Positions 56,589 through 64,000 of a DNA stretch of 64,000 bases are shown here, piece by piece. Both the position numbers and the translations under genes were made by a program. Under the pieces are notes generated by a model. That model ran no database searches. It was not told the origin of the DNA and saw only the letters and a program-made list of their open reading frames with translations. Source of the stretch: Tagaea sp. CACIAM 22H2 (lineage in GTDB: Bacteria; Pseudomonadota; Alphaproteobacteria; CACIAM-22H2); assembly GCA_014444615.1 (NCBI GenBank), contig PVXE01000009.1:21785-85784 (forward strand), written 5' to 3'. The first letter of the stretch is position 1; each line of letters begins with the position of its first letter.

Positions 56589-57485
56589 ATGACCCACGCC
56601 CTCGTTCTTACCTCGAACCCCCAAGCGGGGGAACTCGACGACGACCTATACCGGAATTTGCGGGCAAGCCTCGCGGCCGAATTCGGCGAGGTTGCGCCGC
56701 CCCGCCGCCTTGACGCGCATTCGGCGGCCGAATTCCTGCCCGGCGGCGGCGATCCCGAACGCCTGATCGCCTTCGCGCAAACGCTGATCGGCGGGCGCAA
56801 GATCGACGCCAACGCGGTGCCCCTCGCCGGTCGGCGCAAGAAGCTGCTCGTCGCCGATATGGAATCCACGCTGATCCACAACGAGATGCTCGACGATATC
56901 GCCGTGTTACTCGGCATCGGCGAGCGCGTGGCGACGATCACGCGCCGCGCGATGAACGGCGAATTGGATTTCCGCGCGGCACTCGCCGAGCGCGTGGGCC
57001 TGCTGAAGGGCCAGCCCGAATCCATCCTCGAAAAGGCCGGCGAAGGCATTGCCGCCATCCCCGGCGGCGCCACGCTGGCGCGCACGATGAAAGCGAACGG
57101 CGCGCTGACCGCCATCGTTTCGGGCGGCTTCACCTATTACACAGCGCGCGTGCGCTCGGCGTTGGGCTTCGATCGCGACTACGCCAATGTGCTGGAGATC
57201 GACAACGGCAAGCTGAAAGGCAGTGTCGCCGAACCGATCCTGGGCCGCGAGGCGAAGCTCGCCACGCTCGAAAAACTCGCAGCCGAAATCGGAATTGGCG
57301 TCGCCGACGCGATTTCCGTGGGCGACGGTGCGAACGACCTACAAATGCTCGGGGCCGCCGGTTTGGGTGTCGCCTTCCGCGCCAAGCCGATGGTCGCCGC
57401 CCAGGCGCGCTATCGGATCGATCACGGCGATCTGACGGCGCTGCTGTTCCTGCAGGGCTATGCCGAAGATGCCTTCGTGGCGTAG
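56589..57485 (+). CDS. serB: Phosphoserine phosphatase
   Basis: 298 residues: an N-terminal ACT-like region (to about 80), then the HAD phosphatase domain. Motif I is VADMESTLI with nucleophile Asp90. The general acid/base position is Glu92, where most SerB proteins have Asp (D-x-D). Motif II is VSGGFTYY, and motifs III/IV are KLATLEKL and VGDGANDLQML. Last step of serine synthesis. The stop overlaps the upstream part of the ubiX ORF, but the preferred ubiX start is 14 bp later. Confidence 0.95.
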   Translation: MTHALVLTSNPQAGELDDDLYRNLRASLAAEFGEVAPPRRLDAHSAAEFLPGGGDPERLIAFAQTLIGGRKIDANAVPLAGRRKKLLVADMESTLIHNEMLDDIAVLLGIGERVATITRRAMNGELDFRAALAERVGLLKGQPESILEKAGEGIAAIPGGATLARTMKANGALTAIVSGGFTYYTARVRSALGFDRDYANVLEIDNGKLKGSVAEPILGREAKLATLEKLAAEIGIGVADAISVGDGANDLQMLGAAGLGVAFRAKPMVAAQARYRIDHGDLTALLFLQGYAEDAFVA

Positions 57486-57498
57486 GCTCGGGCGCGTG

Positions 57499-58095
57499 AT
57501 GGCCAAGAACCGCATCATCGTCGGGATTTCGGGCGCGTCGGGCGCGATCTACGGCATCCGCGCGCTGGAGGCGTTGCGCGCGGCCAAGATCGAAACGCAT
57601 CTCGTGCTGACGCGCACGGCGGCGATGACCATCGCCTACGAAACCGATTTGTCGCTCGCCGACGTGAAGAAGCTGGCCGATGTCGTGCACGCCAACGAGG
57701 ATCTCGGGGCCGCGATTTCGTCGGGCTCGTTCAAGACGTTGGGCATGATCGTCGCCCCCTGCTCGATGCGCTCGGTTTCCGAAATCGCCTATGGCAATAC
57801 GACGACGCTGCTGACGCGCGCCGCCGACGTGCAATTGAAGGAGCGCCGCCGCGTGGTGCTGCTGGCGCGCGAGGCGCCGCTGCATCTGGGCCATCTGCGC
57901 GCGATGACGCAAGCCGCCGAAATCGGCGCGGTCATCGTGCCGCCGGTGCCGGCCTTCTATACCAAGCCCAAAACGATCGACGACATCGTCGATCACACGG
58001 TCGGCCGCGCGCTCGACCTGTTCGACATCGACACCGGCCGCATCAAACGCTGGGGCGAGCAATCGGGCCCCAAAACGAAAAAGCCCCGCGCCTAG
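57499..58095 (+). CDS. ubiX: Flavin prenyltransferase UbiX
   Basis: 198 residues from the ATG at 57499; the ORF opens earlier, inside serB. IIVGISGASGAIYGIRALEAL is the FMN-binding start. SSGSFKTLGMIVAPCSMRSVSEIAYGN and the VLLAREAPLHLGHLRAM segment complete the family pattern. It makes prenyl-FMN for UbiD-type decarboxylases in ubiquinone synthesis. It follows serB by 13 bp. Confidence 0.97.
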   Translation: MAKNRIIVGISGASGAIYGIRALEALRAAKIETHLVLTRTAAMTIAYETDLSLADVKKLADVVHANEDLGAAISSGSFKTLGMIVAPCSMRSVSEIAYGNTTTLLTRAADVQLKERRRVVLLAREAPLHLGHLRAMTQAAEIGAVIVPPVPAFYTKPKTIDDIVDHTVGRALDLFDIDTGRIKRWGEQSGPKTKKPRA

Positions 58096-58106
58096 ACGCG
58101 GGGCTT
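58081..58106. terminator. Terminator between ubiX and Do-family protease gene
   Basis: 10-bp GC-rich arms (58081-58090, 58097-58106) with a 6-nt loop, overlapping the ubiX stop codon. AAAA before and TTTCC after make it usable from both sides, between two convergent genes. Confidence 0.75.
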
Positions 58107-58129
58107 TCCGTTTACGGATCTAAGAAAGA

Positions 58130-59725
58130 TCAGCCGGGAGACACCGGCAGGCCGACGAAACGCTGCTCGCCGCCGCGTTCGACCATGATCAGCACCGAAC
58201 GCCGCCCGGCGCTGCGCTGCTCGCGCACTTTGTCTTGCGCCTGGGTGGGCGTGCCGATTTCGGTCTGCGCGATTTCGACGATCACGTCGCCCGGACGGAT
58301 GCCGCGTTCTTGCGCCACCGAACCTTCGGCCACCGTCACCACGACGACGCCTTTGGCCTTGTCGCCCAGGTTGAAGCGCTGCTTGGTTTCCGGCGTGATC
58401 GGCGCGATGGTCATGCCGAGCAATTCGACTTGCCCCGCCGGTGCCGCCGGGTTCTGCGGCGTGCGTTGGGCCGGGGCGGCCGCCTGGGCCTGTTCTTCCT
58501 CCAGCTCGCCCAGCTTCACGTCGAGCGTGACGGTGGAGCGGTTGCGCCAGACTTCGACCTTCACCGATTTGTCGACCGGCGTTTCCGCGACCAAGCGCGG
58601 CAAGCGGCGCATATCGGTCACGTCCTTGCCGTCGAACTTCACGATCACGTCGCCGGCCTTGATCTGGGCCTTCGCGGCGGGGCCGTTTTCCGGCACGCGC
58701 GCGACCATGGCGCCGCGCGCCTTGTCGAGCCCCACGCTTTCGGCGAGCTCGTCCGTCACGCTTTGGATGTTCACGCCCAGCCAGCCGCGCCGCACGCGGC
58801 CCTGGGTGCGCAGCTGATCGACCACGTTGCGCGCGATCGCCGACGGGATCGAGAAACCGATGCCGACCGAGCCGCCGGTGGGCGAATAGATCGCCGTGTT
58901 CACGCCGACGACTTCGCCCGCCAAGTTGAACAACGGCCCGCCCGAATTGCCGCGATTGATCGAGGCGTCGGTCTGGATGAAATCGTCGTACGGCCCGGCG
59001 TTGATGTCGCGCTGACGGGCGGAGATGATGCCTTGCGTCACCGACCCGCCCAGGCCGAACGGATTGCCGATGGCGACGACCCAATCGCCCACGCGCGCAC
59101 GGTCGGAATCGCCGAAGCGCACGAAGGGCAGCGGCTTCGGGCTTTCGACCTTCAGCACCGCCAAATCGGTGCGCTGGTCCTTGCCGATCAGCTTGGCCTG
59201 GAGCGTTTGATTGTCGTGGAAGACGACGCGGATTTCCTCCGCCCCGTCGATCACATGGTTGTTGGTGACGATATAGCCTTCGGCCGCGATGACGAAGCCA
59301 GAGCCCAGCGACTGGCCGCGGCGCTGCGCCTGCGGGCCCTGGCCTTGCGGGTTCTGACGGTCGAAGAAGTCGCGGAAGAATTCCTCGAACGGCGAGCCGG
59401 GCGGGAATTGCGGCGCGTCGGGCCGGCGCTGCTGGGGCTGTTGCTGGCCCTGGCCCTGGCCGGGGCGCTGGCCTTGCGCTTGCGCAGGCGCCGCCGTCAC
59501 GACCTGGATATTCACGACCGCCGGCAGCAGACGCTCGGCAAGATCGGCGAAGGTCGACGGGGCGAGCGTCGTCGCGATCGGGCGCGCAGGGGCGGCGAGC
59601 GACGGCGAAGGGGCGGCCGGTGCAGGTACGGCCTGCGGCGCCTGGGCATAGGCCGGCAGAATTGCCGTAACGGTCAACGCCGCGACGGCGGCGATGCGGA
59701 GATTGGCTGCGAAGGACTGGGCCAA
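58130..59725 (-). CDS. Do family periplasmic serine endopeptidase (DegP/MucD-like)
   Basis: 531 residues from a TTG at 59723-59725, which has GAGGA eight bases upstream. The only in-frame ATG (59836) would add 37 residues before the signal peptide. Signal peptide ends PAYAQA near residue 29. A Gln/Pro-rich linker follows, then the trypsin-like domain with triad His157 (TNNHVID), Asp187 (TDLAVLK) and Ser261 (RGNSGGPL), and two PDZ domains. Envelope protein quality control. It lies next to hflKC, as in many alphaproteobacteria, with its own upstream gap. Confidence 0.94.
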   Translation of the reverse strand: MAQSFAANLRIAAVAALTVTAILPAYAQAPQAVPAPAAPSPSLAAPARPIATTLAPSTFADLAERLLPAVVNIQVVTAAPAQAQGQRPGQGQGQQQPQQRRPDAPQFPPGSPFEEFFRDFFDRQNPQGQGPQAQRRGQSLGSGFVIAAEGYIVTNNHVIDGAEEIRVVFHDNQTLQAKLIGKDQRTDLAVLKVESPKPLPFVRFGDSDRARVGDWVVAIGNPFGLGGSVTQGIISARQRDINAGPYDDFIQTDASINRGNSGGPLFNLAGEVVGVNTAIYSPTGGSVGIGFSIPSAIARNVVDQLRTQGRVRRGWLGVNIQSVTDELAESVGLDKARGAMVARVPENGPAAKAQIKAGDVIVKFDGKDVTDMRRLPRLVAETPVDKSVKVEVWRNRSTVTLDVKLGELEEEQAQAAAPAQRTPQNPAAPAGQVELLGMTIAPITPETKQRFNLGDKAKGVVVVTVAEGSVAQERGIRPGDVIVEIAQTEIGTPTQAQDKVREQRSAGRRSVLIMVERGGEQRFVGLPVSPG

Positions 59726-59914
59726 GGTTCTGATCCTCGGATCGTGGGGAGGGCCTTTCGGCCGATTATGCCGGGCCGCTCGACGCCGCGCTAGACCGGC
59801 CCTTGAAGGAATTAGGCGGCGGCCGAAGCGGTTCAAGCGGAACGCCAGATCATTTGCCCTTGGATTGCGGCCAAATCGCGGCGCTTGCGGCGCGGTTACC
59901 CGTCGTTACCCCGG

Positions 59915-59953
59915 AAAAAGAAACGCCCGGCGCGGGGAATTCCCGGCCGGGCG
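59915..59953 (-). terminator. Terminator of the hflKC operon
   Basis: GC-rich hairpin at 59924-59953 with outer arms CGCCCGGC/GCCGGGCG; on the minus strand it is followed by TTTCTTTTT (59923-59915). It starts 27 bp after the hflC stop and separates hflC from the protease gene. Confidence 0.85.
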
Positions 59954-59980
59954 TCGTTTGGTCCGACGGATCGTTCTCCG

Positions 59981-60871
59981 TCAGCGGCGCGGGGGCGGCG
60001 CCCCGCCCGGCCGCTGTTCGCGGAAGTAGCGGAAGAAATCGCTATCGGGCGAGAGCACGATGGTCGAGTTCGTTTCCGACAACGCTTTGCGATAGGCCTC
60101 CAGCGAGCGCCAGAACGCGAAGAACTCGGGGTTGGCCCCATAGGTCTTGGCGTAGATGTCGGCCGCTTCCTGATCACCCTTGGCGCGGATGATCGCCGCG
60201 TCGCGCTGGGCGTCGGCGAGCACGACGGTACGCTCGCGCTCGGCTTCCGCGCGAATACGCTGCGCCGATTCCGCACCCTGCGCACGCTCGGACGTCGCTT
60301 CGCGCACGCGTTCGGTCTGCATGCGCGCGAAGATGGCGTTCGAGTTATCGGTCGGCAGATCGGCGCGCATGATGCGCACGTCGACTACCTCGATCCCGAA
60401 GGACTTCGTTTCCGACACCACGCCTTCGGTGATCTGGCGCATCAGCGCCGCACGGCGATCGGTGAACAACGCGATCAGCGGGGCCGAGCCGAACGTATTC
60501 TGCAGATTCGACTGCACGGCGTTCGCCAGACGCTGGCGCATCCCCGCTTCATTGCGCGCCGACGTGAAGAACATCAGCGGATCGCGGATGCGATAGCGCG
60601 CGAACACGTCGACCACGATACGCGCTTGGTCGCCCATGACGATTTCTCGCGGCGTGTCGTCGAAATCGAGCAAGCGCTTTTCGAAATAGAGCACGTTCTG
60701 CACGAACGGGATCTTCACTTGAAGGCCGGGTTCCTGCACGACGCGCACGGGCGCGCCGAATTGCAGAACCAGCGCTTGTTGCGACTGGCCCACGGTGAAG
60801 AAGGCCGACGACGCCAGAAGTGCGAGGCCGCCGAGGACGATCGCGATCGCCGCGAGTTTCACTTGGCTCAT
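59981..60871 (-). CDS. hflC: FtsH protease modulator HflC
   Basis: 296 residues. N-terminal membrane anchor (LAAIAIVLGGLALLASSAFF), SPHH/prohibitin domain beginning SQQALVLQFGAPVRVV, and a long Arg/Glu/Ala coiled-coil helix (TERVREATSERAQGAES). The C-terminus is Pro/Arg-rich. With HflK it forms the large periplasm-facing complex around FtsH. The start overlaps the hflK stop by 4 bp. Confidence 0.96.
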   Translation of the reverse strand: MSQVKLAAIAIVLGGLALLASSAFFTVGQSQQALVLQFGAPVRVVQEPGLQVKIPFVQNVLYFEKRLLDFDDTPREIVMGDQARIVVDVFARYRIRDPLMFFTSARNEAGMRQRLANAVQSNLQNTFGSAPLIALFTDRRAALMRQITEGVVSETKSFGIEVVDVRIMRADLPTDNSNAIFARMQTERVREATSERAQGAESAQRIRAEAERERTVVLADAQRDAAIIRAKGDQEAADIYAKTYGANPEFFAFWRSLEAYRKALSETNSTIVLSPDSDFFRYFREQRPGGAPPPRR

Positions 60872-62073
60872 CGCACCGCTCCTTGTTGCTGGGGCTGCCC
60901 GGCAGCGGGCGCCGTCGCGGGTGCCGGCCGGCGCAGCAATTCGTTGAGCGGCAGAAGCGGAACCACACCCTGACCGCTTGCACCGCCGCCGCCGCCGTTC
61001 TGGTCGATGATGACCTTCTGGTTGCCGCGCAGCACGTTCTCCATCATTTCGAGATAGAGGCGCTGGCGCGTGACGTCCGGCGCCGTGCGATAGGCTTCGA
61101 GCAAGGCTTCGTAGCCCGCGACATCGCCCTTGGCGCGCGCCACGATCTGCTGGCGATAGCCTTCGGCTTCCTGGGCCAAACGCTGCGCCTCGCCGCGCGC
61201 GCGCGGCACGATATCGTTCCGGTAGGATTCGGCTTCGTTCTGCGCGCGCTGGCGATCTTGGATCGCGCGCTGCACGTCGCGGAACGCGTCGATCACCTGC
61301 TGCGGCGGCTCCACGGCGCGGAACTGCACCTGATCGACGGTGATCCCGGCCTCGTAGAAGTCGAGCAATTGCTGCATCGACTCCTTCACGCGGCCTTCGG
61401 CCGTATTCCGGTTCTGGAAGATCGACTGCATCGGCGTCAGGCCGATCGTTTCGCGCATCGCCGCTTCGGCGACCGATTTCACGGTGATCTCGGGCGACGC
61501 GACGTTGAACAGGAACTTCGCCGCGTCGGCGATGCGCCATTGCACGGTGAAGCGCACATCCAGAATGTTCTGGTCGCTGGTCAGCATCAGCGATTCGTCG
61601 AGCATCGTGCGATCGCGGCGGGCTTCGTTACCCTCGCGGAAACCGACCGTCAGCTGGTTGACCTGCAGCACGTTGGTCTGGATCACGCTCTCGACCGGAT
61701 AGGGCATGTGCCAGTTGAGGCCGGGATAGGTGATGCGCTCCATCTCGCCGAAACGCAGCACGACGCCGACATTGGCGGGCTCGACCCGGTAGAATCCGGT
61801 CGCGAGCCAGCCCGCGACCAGCACGATGGCGCCCAACGCGAGCGCCTTGGCCGAAAGTCCCTGGCCGCCCCCACCCGGTCCGCCCGGGAAATAACGGCGC
61901 AGCTGTTCCTGGCCCTTACGGACCAGATCCTCGAAATCCGGGCCCTTGGACCCGCCACCCCCGCCGCCCGGCGGACGCCCGCCCCACGGGTTGTTCGGGC
62001 GCTGGCCGCCGCCATTGCTGCCGCCACCGCCGCCGCCCCATGGGCCGCCGCCGCCACCTTGATTCCACGGCAT
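60868..62073 (-). CDS. hflK: FtsH protease modulator HflK
   Basis: 401 residues. A very glycine-rich N-terminal cytoplasmic segment (residues 5-45) is followed by one membrane helix (LALGAIVLVAGWLATGFY) and the band-7 domain with VGVVLRFGEMERITYPGLNW. The coiled-coil region is REGNEARRD... onward to the ARGEAQRLAQEAEGYR helix. The start is the ATG at 62071-62073; longer extensions run into unlikely sequence antisense to apbC. Confidence 0.95.
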   Translation of the reverse strand: MPWNQGGGGGPWGGGGGGSNGGGQRPNNPWGGRPPGGGGGGSKGPDFEDLVRKGQEQLRRYFPGGPGGGGQGLSAKALALGAIVLVAGWLATGFYRVEPANVGVVLRFGEMERITYPGLNWHMPYPVESVIQTNVLQVNQLTVGFREGNEARRDRTMLDESLMLTSDQNILDVRFTVQWRIADAAKFLFNVASPEITVKSVAEAAMRETIGLTPMQSIFQNRNTAEGRVKESMQQLLDFYEAGITVDQVQFRAVEPPQQVIDAFRDVQRAIQDRQRAQNEAESYRNDIVPRARGEAQRLAQEAEGYRQQIVARAKGDVAGYEALLEAYRTAPDVTRQRLYLEMMENVLRGNQKVIIDQNGGGGGASGQGVVPLLPLNELLRRPAPATAPAAGQPQQQGAVR

Positions 62074-62178
62074 GGAGATGTGCTTCCTTTCCCTGTCGTG
62101 AGACGTCGCGACTGTTCCGCGATCGCCTGTGCCTTCCCGCGATGCCCGGAACCTATGGCCCCGGATTGCGGGCGGGCC

Positions 62179-62207
62179 TATATAAACGTCCATACGCGCC
62201 GGAGCAA
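62179..62207 (-). promoter_or_regulatory. Candidate sigma-70-type promoter of hflKC
   Basis: Minus strand: TTGCTC at 62207-62202, 17-bp spacer, TATATA at 62184-62179. It lies about 105 bp before the hflK start, in a notably A+T-rich patch. Confidence 0.45.
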
Positions 62208-62278
62208 ATCCGGACCTGCACGGATTTAAGCAAGTTTTCCAACGATTCAAGTTCCCCCCGACGAAGGACCGCAGCCCC

Positions 62279-63397
62279 GTGAGCGTCGCCCAAGCCCAAA
62301 TCCTCGAAGCGCTGAAGAAGATCGTCGACCCCGACAGCGGCAAAGACATCCTCACCCTTGGCATGGTGCAGGGCCTGGTGGTGCGCGACGGGCATGTCGG
62401 ATTCTCGCTGGAAGTCGATCCCGCGCGCGGCCCCAAACTCGAGCCGTTGCGCAAAGCGGCCGAGCAAGCGGTCGAAAAAATTCCCGGCGTGCTGTCGGTC
62501 ACGGCGGTTTTGACGGCGCAAAAAGGCGGCGCACCCGCTGCGCAGAAAGGCCACGGGCATAGCCACGGCCAGGGCGGCGGCGCCAAGCAGCTCGTGCCCG
62601 GCGTGAAGGCGATCGTCGCCGTCGCCTCGGGCAAGGGCGGCGTGGGTAAATCCACCACGGCGACCAACATTGCCGTGGCGCTGGCGCAGAAGGGCTTGAA
62701 GGTCGGCTTGCTCGACGCCGATGTTTACGGGCCCTCGCAGCCGCGCATGCTGGGCCTGTCGGGCCGTCCGGATTCGCCCGATGGTAAAATTTTGGCGCCG
62801 ATGAGCAATCACGGCGTCGCCTGCATGTCGATGGGTTTCCTGGTGCCCGAAGACACGCCGATGATCTGGCGCGGGCCGATGGTCATGGGGGCGCTCGAAC
62901 AAATGCTGCGCGACGTGGCCTGGGGCGAGCTCGATATCATGATCGTCGATATGCCGCCGGGCACGGGCGATGCGCAGTTGACGATGGCGCAGCGCGTTCC
63001 CCTCGCCGGTGCCGTCATCGTTTCGACGCCGCAGGACATCGCGTTGCTCGACGCGCGCAAGGGCCTCAACATGTTCCGCAAGGTCGAGGTGCCGGTCCTC
63101 GGCATCGTCGAGAACATGAGCTACCACGTGTGCTCCAATTGCGGTCATCGCGAGCACATCTTCGGCCATGGCGGCGCGCATGCCGAGGCCGACAAGCTGG
63201 GCGTGCCGTTTCTGGGCGAAGTGCCGCTCCATATAGCGATCCGCGAAACCTCCGACGGCGGCACGCCGATCGTGGCGAGCCAGCCGCAAAGCGCGCACGC
63301 CGCCGCCTATCGCGCGATCGCCGATCGGGTTTGGGCGGCGGTCGAGCCGGGCGTCAAATCTTCCCGTCCCGCCGGCCCGCGCATCGTCGTTCAGTAA
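62279..63397 (+). CDS. apbC: Iron-sulfur cluster carrier protein ApbC (Mrp/NBP35 type)
   Basis: 372 residues from a GTG. An N-terminal MIP18/DUF59 domain (LKKIVDPDSGKDILTLGMV) is joined by a His/Gly linker (GHGHSHGQGGG) to the deviant-Walker ATPase (VASGKGGVGKSTTATN, DADVYGPSQPRMLG, IVDMPPGTGDAQLT). The scaffold CxxC is in YHVCSNCGH. It transfers Fe-S clusters to apo-proteins. Divergent from hflK across 205 bp. Confidence 0.97.
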   Translation: MSVAQAQILEALKKIVDPDSGKDILTLGMVQGLVVRDGHVGFSLEVDPARGPKLEPLRKAAEQAVEKIPGVLSVTAVLTAQKGGAPAAQKGHGHSHGQGGGAKQLVPGVKAIVAVASGKGGVGKSTTATNIAVALAQKGLKVGLLDADVYGPSQPRMLGLSGRPDSPDGKILAPMSNHGVACMSMGFLVPEDTPMIWRGPMVMGALEQMLRDVAWGELDIMIVDMPPGTGDAQLTMAQRVPLAGAVIVSTPQDIALLDARKGLNMFRKVEVPVLGIVENMSYHVCSNCGHREHIFGHGGAHAEADKLGVPFLGEVPLHIAIRETSDGGTPIVASQPQSAHAAAYRAIADRVWAAVEPGVKSSRPAGPRIVVQ

Positions 63398-63418
63398 CCG
63401 CGATTTCGCGGGTACAAT
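63390..63418 (+). promoter_or_regulatory. Candidate promoter of the terminal lipoprotein gene
   Basis: TTCAGT (63390-63395), 17-bp spacer, TACAAT (63413-63418). The -10 is good and the -35 weak. The spacer is itself an inverted repeat (CCGCGATTTCGCGG, 63398-63411). Located 29 bp before the start codon. Confidence 0.4.
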
Positions 63419-63447
63419 CCGGGACTAGTCCGATTCGGGATCGGTCC

Positions 63448-64000
63448 ATGACGATGCGCGCGCGTAAAAAATCGATGCTGTTGGCCGGGGCCGCCCTCGT
63501 CGCGTTGGCGGCGTGCGCGGACGATTCTGCGCGCATGCCGGCGGCCCAGCCCGCCATCGTCGTTGCCCCCCCGCCGCCGCCGCCCAGCGCGATGGGGCCG
63601 GTACCGCAAGTGGCGCCGATGGCCCCCGCCCCCATGGCGGCCGCCCCCGGCTCGCAGTCCGCGCAAGCGCCGTCGACGGTGTTGGCGGGGCATCTTGCCT
63701 CCTATCGCACGGCCGAAAGCGCGCAAGCGGGCTGGCAGCAATATGTCCGCCAGCAACCCGCGCTGCAGACGCTGAAGCCCTATTTCGTGCCGGTCACGAT
63801 CAACGGCCAGCCGTGGATCCGCTTGCTTGCGGGCGATTTCCCGAACGCCGAGGAAGTGAACCGCTTCTGCAACTGGGCGCGGTCGAACCGCATGTATTGC
63901 GTGCCGATGCCCGTCGCCGCGGCGAACCAGCACAACGCGCAGATGCCGCGCGCGAGCACGCCAGCCGCGGCCCGGCGGCACCCGGCTCGGGCACGATGCA
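63448..64000 (+). CDS. Lipoprotein with SPOR-like domain, truncated at window edge
   Basis: At least 184 residues, running off the right edge. The signal peptide has a lipobox, LVALAACAD, so Cys should be lipidated. A Pro/Ala/Met-rich linker follows (residues ~30-75), then a SPOR-type domain: VLAGHLASYRTAESAQAGWQ, PYFVPVTINGQPWIRLLAGDF and EEVNRFCNWARSNRMYCVPM. SPOR domains bind septal denuded peptidoglycan or act in envelope complexes. An ATG six bases downstream of the chosen one is an alternative start. Confidence 0.82.
   Translation, partial: MTMRARKKSMLLAGAALVALAACADDSARMPAAQPAIVVAPPPPPPSAMGPVPQVAPMAPAPMAAAPGSQSAQAPSTVLAGHLASYRTAESAQAGWQQYVRQQPALQTLKPYFVPVTINGQPWIRLLAGDFPNAEEVNRFCNWARSNRMYCVPMPVAAANQHNAQMPRASTPAAARRHPARARC

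Noticed and set aside
63930..64000. Possible frameshift near the right edge of the lipoprotein gene, since another frame reads a Gly/Pro/Ala-rich linker
   Set aside because: The SPOR-like domain ends before this point and the gene is cut by the window, so a C-terminal low-complexity tail in the annotated frame is equally possible.

Overview
The window is G+C-rich bacterial DNA with dense, mostly co-directional operons. The core block at 46-64 kb (mreBCD-mrdA-rodA, miaA-ilvB-ilvN-ilvC, serB-ubiX, a Do-family protease, hflKC, apbC) and the solute-uptake repertoire point to an alphaproteobacterium, probably near Rhodospirillales. That placement is inferred from gene content and order, not from a phylogeny.

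Layout. 0-0.3 kb: N-terminal part of a TRIC/UPF0126 membrane protein. 0.6-36 kb: an accessory catabolic region made of transporter-plus-enzyme modules, each with its own regulator. It holds three tripartite tricarboxylate transporter (TTT) sets: Bug/TctA/TctB with a cupin protein at 0.6-4.6 kb; Bug/TctB/TctA/SDR at 4.7-8.5 kb with a divergent GntR; and PrpF/Bug/TctB/TctA/esterase at 29.7-35 kb with a divergent LysR. Between them lie a dehydrogenase operon (Ldh2-type, Fe-ADH, SSADH-like; 9.3-13 kb), a BKACE/DUF849 enzyme with an IclR regulator (13.3-15.3 kb), a SnoaL/HpaI/sialidase-like operon (15.3-17.7 kb), and an eight-gene operon at 18.5-27.6 kb: deacylase, five-part peptide-type ABC importer, M81 metallopeptidase and an enolase-superfamily enzyme. 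A GntR gene and a second, related enolase-superfamily gene diverge from that operon.

36-46 kb: a TRAP transporter cassette (DctPQM with HIBADH-like and SDR enzymes; a divergent lactonase/serine hydrolase/two-SDR operon; GntR and a carboxymuconolactone-decarboxylase-like protein). It is bounded on one side by an intact tRNA-Lys(CUU) gene and on the other by a degenerate direct copy of that tRNA's 3' part. This is the geometry left by integration at a tRNA 3' end and is the most interesting structural observation here.

46-64 kb: housekeeping genes for cell shape, branched-chain amino acid synthesis, tRNA modification, serine synthesis, prenyl-FMN synthesis, envelope proteolysis and Fe-S carrier function, ending in a truncated lipoprotein with a SPOR-like domain. 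Palindromes upstream of the accessory operons suggest that FCD-type GntR and LysR regulators pair each transporter with its catabolic enzymes. Two exact DnaA-box sequences bracket the mre-mrd operon.
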